64,000 nucleotides of DNA from Mycobacterium avium subsp. avium. Lineage in GTDB: Bacteria > Actinomycetota > Actinomycetes > Mycobacteriales > Mycobacteriaceae. Below, one piece after another: positions 26,126-34,363 of this stretch (its first letter is position 1; the number at the start of each line of letters is the position of its first letter). The stretch lies in the NCBI RefSeq assembly GCF_009741445.1, contig NZ_CP046507.1, forward strand, positions 3,968,001 through 4,032,000. The letters run 5' to 3'. The translations under genes were made by a program, and so were the position numbers. The notes beneath the pieces were generated by a model that saw only the letters and a program-made list of their open reading frames with translations, was not told the origin of the DNA and made no database searches.

Positions 26126-26563
26126 GTGACAACACAACCGACAACCGCGGATCCGGCGACACCGGTATCGGCTCCCGCGCGCAAACGCAGGCCACCACGC
26201 ACCCTGTACCGGGGCGACCCCGGCATGTGGTCGTGGGTGCTGCACCGGATCAGCGGCGCGACGATCTTCTTTTTCCTGTTCGTGCACGTCCTCGACGCCG
26301 CGATGCTGCGGGTCAGCCCGCAGACCTACAACGCGGTGATCCACGACTACCAGATGCCGATCGTCGGGGTGATGGAGTACGGCCTGATCGCCGCGGTGCT
26401 CTTCCACGGGCTGAACGGCATCCGGGTGATCCTGATCGACTTCTGGTCCGAAGGCCCGCGCCACCAGCGGCTGATGTTCTGGATCGTCGGCGTGGTGTTC
26501 CTGCTGCTGATGGTCCCGGCCGGCGTGGTGACCGTCATCCACATGGTGGGGCACTTCCGATGA
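26126..26563 (+). CDS. sdhC: Succinate dehydrogenase membrane subunit SdhC
   Basis: A cytochrome b-type anchor subunit with three membrane helices, orthologous to Rv3316. HRISGATIFFFLFVHVLD contains a likely haem-binding histidine and ubiquinone/menaquinone-site residues. With SdhD it anchors SdhAB and passes electrons to the quinone pool. The GTG at 26126 is chosen because GAGGGG lies about 9 bases upstream; this gives 145 aa, with about 33 N-terminal residues ahead of the MWSW start annotated in M. tuberculosis. A TAAGCT box at 26055-26060 could drive the operon. Confidence 0.9.
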   Translation: MTTQPTTADPATPVSAPARKRRPPRTLYRGDPGMWSWVLHRISGATIFFFLFVHVLDAAMLRVSPQTYNAVIHDYQMPIVGVMEYGLIAAVLFHGLNGIRVILIDFWSEGPRHQRLMFWIVGVVFLLLMVPAGVVTVIHMVGHFR

Positions 26564-27030
26564 GCACCCCCGACCTGCAGCTCGGCCCGGGCCAGATCGC
26601 CCCGGTCAAACAGCGCTTCTACGACCGCCCGGCCAGCCTGGACAATCCCCGCTCCCCGCGGCGCCGCGCCGGCATCCCCAACTTCGAGAAGTTCGCCTGG
26701 CTGTTCATGCGGTTCTCCGGCGTCGCGCTGTTCGTGCTGGCGATCGGCCACCTGTTCATCATGCTGATGTGGGACGACGGCGTGTACCGCATCGACTTCA
26801 ACTACGTGGCGCAGCGCTGGGCGTCGCCGTTCTGGCAGTTCTGGGACCTGGCGCTGCTGTGGCTGGCCCAGCTGCACGGCGGCAACGGGCTGCGCACCAT
26901 CATCGACGACTACAGCCGCAAGGACAGCACCCGGTTCTGGCTGAACAGCCTGCTGCTGCTGTCGATGGGCTTCACCCTGGTGCTGGGCACCTACGTGCTG
27001 CTGACCTTCGACCCGAACATCTCGGGATAG
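26560..27030 (+). CDS. sdhD: Succinate dehydrogenase membrane subunit SdhD
   Basis: A 156-aa anchor subunit with three membrane helices, orthologous to Rv3317. HLFIMLMWDDG and LHGGNGLRTIIDDY are family landmarks near the quinone and haem site. The ATG overlaps the sdhC stop (ATGA), and sdhA follows after 7 bases, so all four genes are one operon. Confidence 0.92.
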   Translation: MSTPDLQLGPGQIAPVKQRFYDRPASLDNPRSPRRRAGIPNFEKFAWLFMRFSGVALFVLAIGHLFIMLMWDDGVYRIDFNYVAQRWASPFWQFWDLALLWLAQLHGGNGLRTIIDDYSRKDSTRFWLNSLLLLSMGFTLVLGTYVLLTFDPNISG

Positions 27031-27037
27031 GCGAGTC

Positions 27038-28792
27038 ATGATCCAACAACATCGATACGACGTGGTGATCGTCGGCGCCGGCGGTGCCGGGATGCGCGCG
27101 GCCGTGGAAGCCGGCCCGCGGGTGCGCACCGCGGTGCTGACCAAGCTCTACCCCACCCGCAGCCACACCGGGGCGGCCCAGGGCGGCATGTGCGCGGCGC
27201 TGGCCAACGTCGAGGAAGACAACTGGGAATGGCACACCTTCGACACCGTCAAGGGCGGCGACTACCTCGCCGACCAGGACGCGGTGGAGATCATGTGCAA
27301 GGAAGCCATCGACGCGGTGCTCGACCTGGAGAAGATGGGGATGCCGTTCAACCGCACCCCCGAGGGCCGCATCGACCAGCGCCGCTTCGGCGGCCACACC
27401 CGCGACCACGGCAAGGCCCCGGTGCGCCGGGCCTGTTACGCCGCCGACCGCACCGGCCACATGATCCTGCAGACGCTCTACCAGAACTGTGTGCGGCACG
27501 ACGTGCAGTTCTTCAACGAGTTCTACGCGCTGGACCTGGTTTTGACGCAGACGCCCAGCGGCCCGGTGGCCAGCGGCGTGGTGGCCTACGAGCTGGCCAC
27601 CGGCGACATCCACGTCTTTCACGCCAAGGCCGTCGTGCTCGCCACCGGCGGGTCGGGCCGGATGTACAAGACCACCTCCAACGCGCACACCCTGACCGGC
27701 GACGGCATCGGCATCGTCTTCCGTAAGGGACTGCCCTTGGAGGACATGGAGTTTCACCAGTTCCACCCGACCGGCCTGGCCGGATTGGGGATTCTGATCT
27801 CCGAGGCGGTGCGCGGCGAGGGCGGCCGGCTGCTCAACGGCGAGGGCGAGCGGTTCATGGAGCGCTACGCCCCCACCATCGTCGACCTGGCGCCGCGCGA
27901 CATCGTCGCGCGCTCAATGGTTTTGGAGGTGCTGGAGGGCCGCGGCGCCGGACCGCACAAGGACTACGTCTACATCGACGTGCGCCACCTCGGCGAGGAC
28001 GTGCTGGAGTCCAAGCTGCCCGACATCACCGAGTTCGCCCGCACTTACCTGGGCGTGGACCCAGTGCACGAGCTGGTGCCGGTGTACCCGACGTGCCACG
28101 ACGTGATGGGCGGCATCCCCACCACGGTCACCGGACAAGTGTTGCGGGACAACACCTCCACCGTGCCGGGCCTGTACGCGGCCGGCGAGTGCGCGTGCGT
28201 GTCGGTGCACGGCGCCAACCGGCTGGGCACCAATTCGCTGCTGGACATCAACGTGTTCGGCCGCCGGGCCGGCATCGCCGCGGCCAACTACGCCCGGGGC
28301 CACGACTTCGTGGACATGCCGCCTGACCCGGCGGCGATGGTGGTGCGCTGGGTCGCCGACATCCTCTCCGAGCACGGCAACGAGCGGGTCGCCGACATCC
28401 GCGGCACGCTGCAGCAGTCGATGGACAACAATGCGGCGGTGTTCCGCACCGAGGAGACGCTCAAGCAGGCGCTGACGGACATCCACGCTTGCAAGGAGCG
28501 GTACTCGCGAATCCGCATCCACGACAAGGGAAAACGATTTAACAGCGACCTGCTGGAAGCCATCGAGCTGGGCTTCCTGCTGGAGCTGGCCGAGGTCACC
28601 GTGGTGGGGGCGCTCAACCGCAAGGAGTCCCGCGGCGGCCACGCCCGCGAGGACTATCCCAACCGGGACGACGTCAACTACATGCGCCACACCATGGCCT
28701 ACAAGCAGGGCACCGATCTGCTGAGCGACATCGCGCTGGACTTCAAGCCCGTGGTGCAGACGCGCTACGAACCCAAGGAACGGAAGTACTGA
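27038..28792 (+). CDS. sdhA: Succinate dehydrogenase flavoprotein SdhA
   Basis: A 584-aa catalytic subunit that oxidises succinate to fumarate, orthologous to Rv3318. The FAD fold VVIVGAGGAGMRAA starts near residue 9; SHTGAAQGG carries the histidine that binds FAD covalently. RRFGGHTRDHGKAPVRR and the late HGANRLGTNSLLD are active-site and capping-domain blocks. The frame ends directly against the sdhB start. Confidence 0.95.
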   Translation: MIQQHRYDVVIVGAGGAGMRAAVEAGPRVRTAVLTKLYPTRSHTGAAQGGMCAALANVEEDNWEWHTFDTVKGGDYLADQDAVEIMCKEAIDAVLDLEKMGMPFNRTPEGRIDQRRFGGHTRDHGKAPVRRACYAADRTGHMILQTLYQNCVRHDVQFFNEFYALDLVLTQTPSGPVASGVVAYELATGDIHVFHAKAVVLATGGSGRMYKTTSNAHTLTGDGIGIVFRKGLPLEDMEFHQFHPTGLAGLGILISEAVRGEGGRLLNGEGERFMERYAPTIVDLAPRDIVARSMVLEVLEGRGAGPHKDYVYIDVRHLGEDVLESKLPDITEFARTYLGVDPVHELVPVYPTCHDVMGGIPTTVTGQVLRDNTSTVPGLYAAGECACVSVHGANRLGTNSLLDINVFGRRAGIAAANYARGHDFVDMPPDPAAMVVRWVADILSEHGNERVADIRGTLQQSMDNNAAVFRTEETLKQALTDIHACKERYSRIRIHDKGKRFNSDLLEAIELGFLLELAEVTVVGALNRKESRGGHAREDYPNRDDVNYMRHTMAYKQGTDLLSDIALDFKPVVQTRYEPKERKY

Positions 28793-29596
28793 ATGTCTGT
28801 CGAGCCGGACGTCGAAACCTTGGAACCGCCGCTGCCGCCGGTTCCCGACGAAGCGGTGATGGTGACCGTCAAGATCGCCCGGTTCAACCCCGACCAGCCC
28901 GACGCGTATGCGGAAACCGGTGGCTGGCAAAGCTTTCGGGTGCCGTGCCTGCCCAGTGACCGGATGCTCAACCTGCTGATCTACATCAAGAGCTACCTGG
29001 ACGGGACGCTGACCTTCCGGCGTTCCTGCGCGCACGGGGTGTGCGGCTCGGACGCCATGCGCATCAACGGCGTCAACCGGCTGGCGTGCAAGGTGCTGAT
29101 GCGCGATCTGCTGCCCGAGCCCAAGAAGGGCAAGCCGGGCAAGCCGCTGACCATCACGGTCGAGCCGATCCGCGGGCTGCCGGTGGAAAAGGACTTGGTG
29201 GTCGACATGGAGCCGTTCTTCGACGCCTACCGCGCGGTCAAGCCCTACCTGATCACCACCGGCAATCCGCCCACCCGCGAGCGCATCCAGAGTCCGGCCG
29301 ACCGGGCCCGCTACGACGACACCACCAAGTGCATCTTGTGCGCGGCGTGCACCACCAGCTGCCCGATCTTCTGGCACGAGGGCAGCTACTACGGCCCGGC
29401 CGCGATCGTCAACGCGCACCGGTTCATCTTCGACAGCCGCGACGAGGGCGCCGCCGAGCGGCTGGACATCCTCAACGAGGTCGACGGGGTGTGGCGCTGC
29501 CGCACCACGTTCAACTGCACCGACGCCTGCCCGCGCGGCATCGAGGTGACCAAGGCCATCCAAGAGGTCAAGCGCGCCATCATGTTCTCCCGCTGA
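28793..29596 (+). CDS. sdhB: Succinate dehydrogenase iron-sulfur protein SdhB
   Basis: A 267-aa electron-transfer subunit with three clusters, orthologous to Rv3319. The [2Fe-2S] ligands are C79, C84, D87 and C99 (CAHGVCGSD...C). C180, C183, C186 and C190 with C236, C242 and C246 bind the [4Fe-4S] and [3Fe-4S] clusters. The gene starts on the base after the sdhA stop and ends the operon. A 20-bp tandem repeat and a strong hairpin follow. Confidence 0.95.
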   Translation: MSVEPDVETLEPPLPPVPDEAVMVTVKIARFNPDQPDAYAETGGWQSFRVPCLPSDRMLNLLIYIKSYLDGTLTFRRSCAHGVCGSDAMRINGVNRLACKVLMRDLLPEPKKGKPGKPLTITVEPIRGLPVEKDLVVDMEPFFDAYRAVKPYLITTGNPPTRERIQSPADRARYDDTTKCILCAACTTSCPIFWHEGSYYGPAAIVNAHRFIFDSRDEGAAERLDILNEVDGVWRCRTTFNCTDACPRGIEVTKAIQEVKRAIMFSR

Positions 29597-29620
29597 TCGC
29601 TCGAGCTTTTGCCCCCTTCT

Positions 29621-29680
29621 GCCCGCGAGCGTCACGTTTTGCCCGCGAGCGTCACGTTCTGCCCACGAGCGTCACGCCAG
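29621..29680. repeat. Three 20-bp tandem repeats downstream of sdhB
   Basis: Three consecutive 20-base units start GCCCGCGAGCGTCACG (29621, 29641) or GCCCACGAGCGTCACG (29661). They differ only at the last bases and at one internal position. They lie in the 186-base gap between sdhB and the AhpD-like gene. The motif GCGAGCGTCACG occurs commonly between mycobacterial genes as far as I recall. Confidence 0.85.
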
Positions 29681-29696
29681 CGTGGCGGTCGACGCC

Positions 29697-29720
29697 GGGC
29701 GTCACGCCAGCGTGACGCCC
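29697..29720. terminator. Hairpin after the sdh operon
   Basis: GGGCGTCACG at 29697-29706 and CGTGACGCCC at 29711-29720 form a perfect 10-bp stem around a CCAG loop. No T-run follows, so it would be an atypical terminator or an mRNA-stabilising hairpin. Its arm shares the GCGTCACG core with the preceding repeats. Confidence 0.5.
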
Positions 29721-29782
29721 GCGCCGCGGCCAGAAGGTTCCAGGCGCCGTCACACATCGCGGGCCTGCCTCGTCTGATCGGT

Positions 29783-30397
29783 ATGACACAGAAAACTCGC
29801 ATCGAACCCCTGCCCCCTCAGCGCGCCGGGCTGCTGACCCGGGCCATGTACCGGATCGCCAAGCGGCGCTACGGCCAGGTTCCCGAACCGTTCACCGTCG
29901 CCGCGCATCACCGCAAGCTGATGGTCGCCAGCGCCGTGCACGAAACCCTGGTCGACCGGGCGTCCAAGACGCTGCCGGCCAGCGTGCGCGAGCTCGCGGT
30001 GTACTGGACCGCCCGCCAGATCGGCTGCTCGTGGTGCGTCGACTTCGGGTCCATGCTGCAGCGCCTCGACGGCCTGGACATCCAGCGGCTCACCGAGATC
30101 GACGACTACGCCACCTCACCGGCGTTCACCGACGACGAGCGCGCCGCCATCGCGTACGCCGTCGCGATCACCACCGACCCGCACACTGTCACCGACGAGC
30201 AGGTCGACGATCTGCGCGCCCGGTTCGGCGATGCGGGCACCTTCGAGCTGACCTATCAGATCGGGCTGGAGAACATGCGGGCGCGGGTGAATGCGGCGCT
30301 GGGCATCACCGAGCAGGGCTTCAATTCCGGTGACGCGTGCCGCATCCCGTGGGCCACGGGCGACACGGAAACTAGCGACCCAGCGGCGAACCGGTGA
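29783..30397 (+). CDS. AhpD-like carboxymuconolactone decarboxylase family protein
   Basis: A 204-aa all-helical protein of the CMD/AhpD family. The redox motif CSWC at C82-C85, preceded by ARQIG, suggests a thiol peroxidase or reductase rather than a true decarboxylase. Its tail overlaps the tail of sigJ on the other strand by 26 bases. CMD-family genes are standard partners of ECF41 sigma factors such as SigJ, so it may be a target of that system. The ATG at 29783 is chosen because the protein body begins there; upstream frame is repeat sequence. Confidence 0.82.
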   Translation: MTQKTRIEPLPPQRAGLLTRAMYRIAKRRYGQVPEPFTVAAHHRKLMVASAVHETLVDRASKTLPASVRELAVYWTARQIGCSWCVDFGSMLQRLDGLDIQRLTEIDDYATSPAFTDDERAAIAYAVAITTDPHTVTDEQVDDLRARFGDAGTFELTYQIGLENMRARVNAALGITEQGFNSGDACRIPWATGDTETSDPAANR

Positions 30398-31280
30398 ACT
30401 TGTCCGGATTGGCGATATCCCAGAGCGCGCAGACCTTTCCCTCGCGCACCGTCATCGCCATGATCCGCGGGCACATCTCCCGATAGCCGTCACCGCCCGG
30501 CAGGCCCGCCGTGTAGATGCCCAGCTCGCCGTTGACCAGCCCCAGCTGGTAGGCGGAATAGAAGCCGGGGCCGTAGCGGCGGGCCAGGCCGAGCATGAAC
30601 CGCACCACCTTGTCCGCGCCGTGGATGACCTGAACGGCGGTGGGCGCCTTGCCATTCGAGTCGCCGGTGAACATCACATCGGGGTGCAGCAGCGCCACCA
30701 CGGCCTCCAGGTTGCCGGCGGCCATGGCGGCCATCAGCTGTCCCACCACCTCGTCGTGCGACGGGTCGGGCTCGGGTGGCGGCTGCGCGCTGACGACCTT
30801 GCGCGCCCGCGACGCCAGCTGCCGGGCGGCGGCCTCGCTGGTGCCCAGCACCTCGGCCACCTCCGAGAACGGCACGGCGAACCCGTCGTGCAGCACGAAC
30901 GCCACCCGCTGATCGGGCGACAACCGCTCCAGCACCACCATCGCCGCGAACCGGGCGTCCTCGCCGGCCACCACGGCGGCCAGCGGATCGGCGCCGGAAT
31001 GCGGGCCCAACCCGGTGACCACCGGCTCGGGCAGCCAGTTGCCGGTGTAGGTCTCGCGGCGGTGCGTGGCCGAGCGCAACCTGTCCAGGCCCAGCCTGCT
31101 GACCACCGTGGTCAGCCACGCTCGTAGATCGGTGATGGCGCCGTCCTGCCCGTGCCAGCGCAGCCACGCGTCCTGGACGATGTCCTCGGCGTCGGCGACC
31201 GTACCGGTCAGCCGGTAGGCGACCGACATGAGATGGGGCCGCAGCGACTCGAACTCGCTGACCTGCTGCGCGGAGGTCAT
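30372..31280 (-). CDS. sigJ: ECF41-type sigma factor SigJ
   Basis: A 302-aa extracytoplasmic-function sigma factor orthologous to Rv3328c. Region 2 (about 10-75) and region 4 (about 105-165) are followed by a SnoaL-like C-terminal domain that in ECF41 factors modulates activity in place of an anti-sigma factor. The linker motif WLPEP is at 82-86; the SnoaL-loop motif reads DSNGK (207-211) and the C-terminal motif NPDKF (291-295). The ATG at 31280 has TACGCT 6 bases upstream. The adjacent AhpD-like gene fits the known ECF41 context. Confidence 0.9.
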   Translation of the reverse strand: MTSAQQVSEFESLRPHLMSVAYRLTGTVADAEDIVQDAWLRWHGQDGAITDLRAWLTTVVSRLGLDRLRSATHRRETYTGNWLPEPVVTGLGPHSGADPLAAVVAGEDARFAAMVVLERLSPDQRVAFVLHDGFAVPFSEVAEVLGTSEAAARQLASRARKVVSAQPPPEPDPSHDEVVGQLMAAMAAGNLEAVVALLHPDVMFTGDSNGKAPTAVQVIHGADKVVRFMLGLARRYGPGFYSAYQLGLVNGELGIYTAGLPGGDGYREMCPRIMAMTVREGKVCALWDIANPDKFTGSPLGR

Positions 31281-31286
31281 GAAGCG

Positions 31287-31292
31287 AGCGTA
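31287..31292 (-). promoter_or_regulatory. -10 box of sigJ
   Basis: TACGCT on the minus strand ends 6 bases before the sigJ ATG, so the sigJ mRNA is probably leaderless. It is back to back with the aminotransferase box. Confidence 0.55.
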
Positions 31293-31310
31293 GGCCATCG
31301 GGCCGGGCGT

Positions 31311-31316
31311 TAGGCT
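31311..31316 (+). promoter_or_regulatory. -10 box of the aminotransferase gene
   Basis: TAGGCT ends 10 bases before the ATG at 31327, giving at most a leader of a few bases. Confidence 0.45.
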
Positions 31317-31326
31317 CACCAACGAC

Positions 31327-32658
31327 ATGACGGATCACCTCTGGCTGCACTTCGCCCGGCACGGCCCGGGTATCACGCCGCCGATCATCACCCGCGGCCA
31401 CGGCGTCACCATCTACGACGACCGCGGCAACAGCTACCTCGACGGCCTGTCCGGGCTGTTCACCGTGCAGGTCGGCCACGGCCGCGCCGAACTCGCCGAG
31501 GCCGCCGCCCGGCAGGCGGGCACGCTGGCGTTCTTCCCGCTGTGGGGGTACGCCACGCCGCCCGCGATCGAGCTCGCCGAGCGGCTGGCCGGCTACGCCC
31601 CGGGCGATTTGAACCGGGTGTTCTTCACCACCGGAGGCACCGAGGCCGTCGAGACGGCGTGGAAGCTGGCCAAGCAGTACTTCAAGCTCACCGGCAAACC
31701 CGGTAAGCACAAAGTGATTTCGCGCGCGGTCGCCTACCACGGCACCACCCAGGGCGCGCTGGCGATCACCGGCCTGCCGCGCTACAAGGCGCCGTTCGAG
31801 CCGGTGACGCCCGGCGGGTTCCGGGTGCCCAACACGAACTTCTACCGGGCACCCGAAGCATTCGCCAACGACCCCAAGGGTTTTGGGCTGTGGGCGGCGG
31901 ACCGGATCGCCGAGGCGATCGAGTTCGAGGGCCCCGACACCGTGGCCGCGGTGTTCGTCGAACCGGTGCAGAACGCGGGCGGCAGCATCCCGCCGCCCCC
32001 AGGCTATTTCGAGCGGGTCCGCGAAATCTGCGACCGCTACGACGTGCTGCTGGTCTCCGACGAGGTGATCTGCGCGTTCGGCCGGATCGGCTCGATGTTC
32101 GCCTGTGCCGACTTCGGCTATGTGCCCGACATGATCACCTGCGCCAAGGGCATGACGTCGGGCTACTCGCCGATCGGCGCGATGATCGCCAGCGAGAGGT
32201 TGTTCGAGCCGTTCGCCGACGGCGACACCATGTTCCCGCACGGCTATACCTTTGGCGGCCACCCGGTTTCGGCGGCGGTCGGGCTGGTCAACCTCGACAT
32301 CTTCGAGCGCGAGGGGCTCAACGACCGGGTCAGGACCCTGGCGCCGACATTCCGCGCCACCCTGGAAAAGCTGTACGACCTGCCCATCGTCGGCGACGTC
32401 CGCGGCGAGGGCTTCTTCTACGGCGTGGAACTGGTCAAGGATCGGGCCACCAAGCAGACCTTCACCGATTCCGAACGCCGCGCGCTGCTGGGACGGGTCG
32501 GTGCCGCGCTGTTCGAGGCCGGATTGTATTGCCGCACCGACGATCGCGGCGATTCCGTCATCCAGCTGGCGCCGCCGCTGATCAGCGGTCAGGCCGAGTT
32601 CGACACCATCGAGGCGGCGCTGCGCGGCGTGCTCAGCGACGAGTGCCGCCGGCTGTAG
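31327..32658 (+). CDS. Class III PLP-dependent aminotransferase (Rv3329-like)
   Basis: A 443-aa omega-amino acid:pyruvate-type aminotransferase orthologous to Rv3329. PLP binds K274 in TCAKGMTSGY, with SDEVICAFGR (the PLP-ring aspartate region) and TTGGTEAVETAWKLA before it. Related enzymes use beta-alanine, 4-aminobutyrate or diamines; the substrate here is unknown. It is divergent from sigJ and converges with the small gene at 32633 with 26 bases of overlap. Confidence 0.9.
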   Translation: MTDHLWLHFARHGPGITPPIITRGHGVTIYDDRGNSYLDGLSGLFTVQVGHGRAELAEAAARQAGTLAFFPLWGYATPPAIELAERLAGYAPGDLNRVFFTTGGTEAVETAWKLAKQYFKLTGKPGKHKVISRAVAYHGTTQGALAITGLPRYKAPFEPVTPGGFRVPNTNFYRAPEAFANDPKGFGLWAADRIAEAIEFEGPDTVAAVFVEPVQNAGGSIPPPPGYFERVREICDRYDVLLVSDEVICAFGRIGSMFACADFGYVPDMITCAKGMTSGYSPIGAMIASERLFEPFADGDTMFPHGYTFGGHPVSAAVGLVNLDIFEREGLNDRVRTLAPTFRATLEKLYDLPIVGDVRGEGFFYGVELVKDRATKQTFTDSERRALLGRVGAALFEAGLYCRTDDRGDSVIQLAPPLISGQAEFDTIEAALRGVLSDECRRL

Positions 32659-32941
32659 CCAGCACCCGCTTGACCTCGTAGGCGGCCAACAGCACCTCGC
32701 GGGAATGCGCCGCCGACGGGCTGTTCGCGATCCGCGATTGCGCGTTGCACAGCCAGGTGAGTGCGGAGCGCAGGTCGCCCTCGGGGGCGGCGTCGCGGTG
32801 CACCTTCAGCTCGGTGAGCATCCGGTCCTGGCCGGGGCCGCGCACCTGGGTTCCCTTCTCCACCTGCTTGAGCAGCTGTTCCAACGATCGCGGGCCGTCG
32901 CCGCCGCGCCGCCATCGGGACCAGAACCGCTCGTTGGAAAT
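32633..32941 (-). CDS. Small helical protein with probable ATT start
   Basis: A protein of about 102 aa with no recognised family. The sequence (SLEQLLKQVEKG, LTWLCNAQSRIANS, EVLLAAYEVKRVL) looks like a real soluble helical protein. No ATG, GTG or TTG is in a good place. GAGGG at 32949-32953 lies 7 bases before an ATT at 32941, and a TAGGCT box at 32997-33002 predicts transcription from about 32989. A GTG at 33049 would be the only standard start upstream, but it lies before that transcription start. Confidence 0.6.
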   Translation of the reverse strand: MSNERFWSRWRRGGDGPRSLEQLLKQVEKGTQVRGPGQDRMLTELKVHRDAAPEGDLRSALTWLCNAQSRIANSPSAAHSREVLLAAYEVKRVLATAGGTRR

Positions 32942-32996
32942 GGCACATCCCTCGGGATTCGGGGCGGCCGATCGGCTTCGGACTCGCCGCGCGCCC

Positions 32997-33002
32997 AGCC
33001 TA
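32997..33002 (-). promoter_or_regulatory. -10 box of the small helical protein gene
   Basis: TAGGCT on the minus strand predicts a transcription start near 32989 and a leader of about 48 bases containing the GAGGG ribosome site. Confidence 0.5.
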
Positions 33003-33083
33003 ACCCGCGCCCGCCGCGGCCGCTGAGTAACTTCCGCCTCAACAGTCACAGCGCGGCTCCCCGGATTCGGGCCCCCGATCGCT

Positions 33084-33089
33084 TACTGT
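33084..33089 (+). promoter_or_regulatory. -10 box of dacB1
   Basis: TACTGT ends 9 bases before the ATG at 33099, consistent with a very short or absent leader for the dacB1-sugI-nagA operon. Confidence 0.45.
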
Positions 33090-33098
33090 GCACAGACG

Positions 33099-34358
33099 AT
33101 GTCAACTTCAGGGGCCCTGGTACGTTCCGCATCATGCCTGGCAGCGGCGCTTTTCCTGGCGGCCGCGCCGGCGGTTTCGGGCACGGCGTCGCCGCTGGGA
33201 CGGGCCGAGCCCGGCGCCGAACCCAATGCCGCGCCGACGAACTGCCCGTACAAGGTGAACACCCCGCCGGCCGTGGATTCGTCGGAGGTCCCCACCGCCG
33301 GTGACCCGCCGATGCCGCTGGCGGTGCCCGCCAAGCCGGTCGGCGGCGACGCCCTGGGCAGCTGCGGCATCGTCGCCGCACCCAACACGCCGCCGCTGCC
33401 CGGCGACGTGTCCGCCGAGGCGTGGCTGGTGGCCGACCTGGACAGCGGCGCGGTCATCGCCGCCAAGGACCCGCACGGCCGGCACCGCCCGGCCAGCATC
33501 ATCAAGGTGCTGGTCGCGATGGCCGCCATCAACACGCTCAACCTGAACAAGGCGGTGCCCGGCACCGCCGACGACGCGGCCGCCGAGGGCACCAAGGTGG
33601 GCGTCGAGGAGGGCGGAGTGTTCACCGTCAACCAGCTGCTGCACGGGCTGCTGATGCACTCCGGCAACGACGCCGCGCACGCGCTGGCCATGCAGCTGGG
33701 CGGCATGCAGCAGGCGCTGGAGAAGATCAACGTGCTGGCAGCCAAGCTGGGCGGGCAGGACACCCGGGTGGCCACACCGTCGGGTCTGGACGCGCCGGGC
33801 ATGAGCACCTCGGCCTACGACATCGGGCTGTTCTACCGCTACGCCTGGCAGAACCCGACCTTCGCGGACATCGTCGCGACCCGCACCTTCGACTTCCCCG
33901 GCCACGGCGACCACCCGGGCTACGAGCTGGAGAACGACAACCAGCTGCTCTACAAGTATCCGGGCGCACTGGGCGGCAAGACCGGCTACACCGACGACGC
34001 CGGCCAGACGTTCGTGGGCGCGGCCAATCACGACGGGCGACGGCTGGTGGCGGTGCTGCTGCACGGGACGCGGCAGCCGATCGCGCCCTGGGAGCAGGCC
34101 GCGCACCTGCTGGACTACGGGTTCGCCACGCCGCAGGGCACCCAGGTCGGCTCGCTGATCGCGCCCGACCCGTCGCTGGCGCCGGCCAAGCGCGACGGCG
34201 CCGCCGACCGGCTGGCCGGCAACACCGCGGCCGCCGGGATGATCTCCTCGGCGGACGCGCTGCCGGTCCGGGTGGGGGTGGCGGTGATCGGCACCATCGT
34301 GGTGTTCACACTGATCATGATGGCCCGCTCGATGAACCGCCGACCCCAGCACCGCTGA
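33099..34358 (+). CDS. dacB1: D-alanyl-D-alanine carboxypeptidase DacB1
   Basis: A 419-aa penicillin-binding protein of the S11 type, orthologous to Rv3330. It trims the terminal D-Ala from peptidoglycan stem peptides outside the membrane. An N-terminal signal (about 1-30) precedes the catalytic domain with SIIK (S133-K136), SGN (188-190) and KTG (294-296). A C-terminal membrane helix near 382-404 (VAVIGTIVVFTLIMMA) anchors it, which is typical of this class. sugI follows after 5 bases. Confidence 0.92.
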   Translation: MSTSGALVRSASCLAAALFLAAAPAVSGTASPLGRAEPGAEPNAAPTNCPYKVNTPPAVDSSEVPTAGDPPMPLAVPAKPVGGDALGSCGIVAAPNTPPLPGDVSAEAWLVADLDSGAVIAAKDPHGRHRPASIIKVLVAMAAINTLNLNKAVPGTADDAAAEGTKVGVEEGGVFTVNQLLHGLLMHSGNDAAHALAMQLGGMQQALEKINVLAAKLGGQDTRVATPSGLDAPGMSTSAYDIGLFYRYAWQNPTFADIVATRTFDFPGHGDHPGYELENDNQLLYKYPGALGGKTGYTDDAGQTFVGAANHDGRRLVAVLLHGTRQPIAPWEQAAHLLDYGFATPQGTQVGSLIAPDPSLAPAKRDGAADRLAGNTAAAGMISSADALPVRVGVAVIGTIVVFTLIMMARSMNRRPQHR

Positions 34359-34363
34359 GCACC

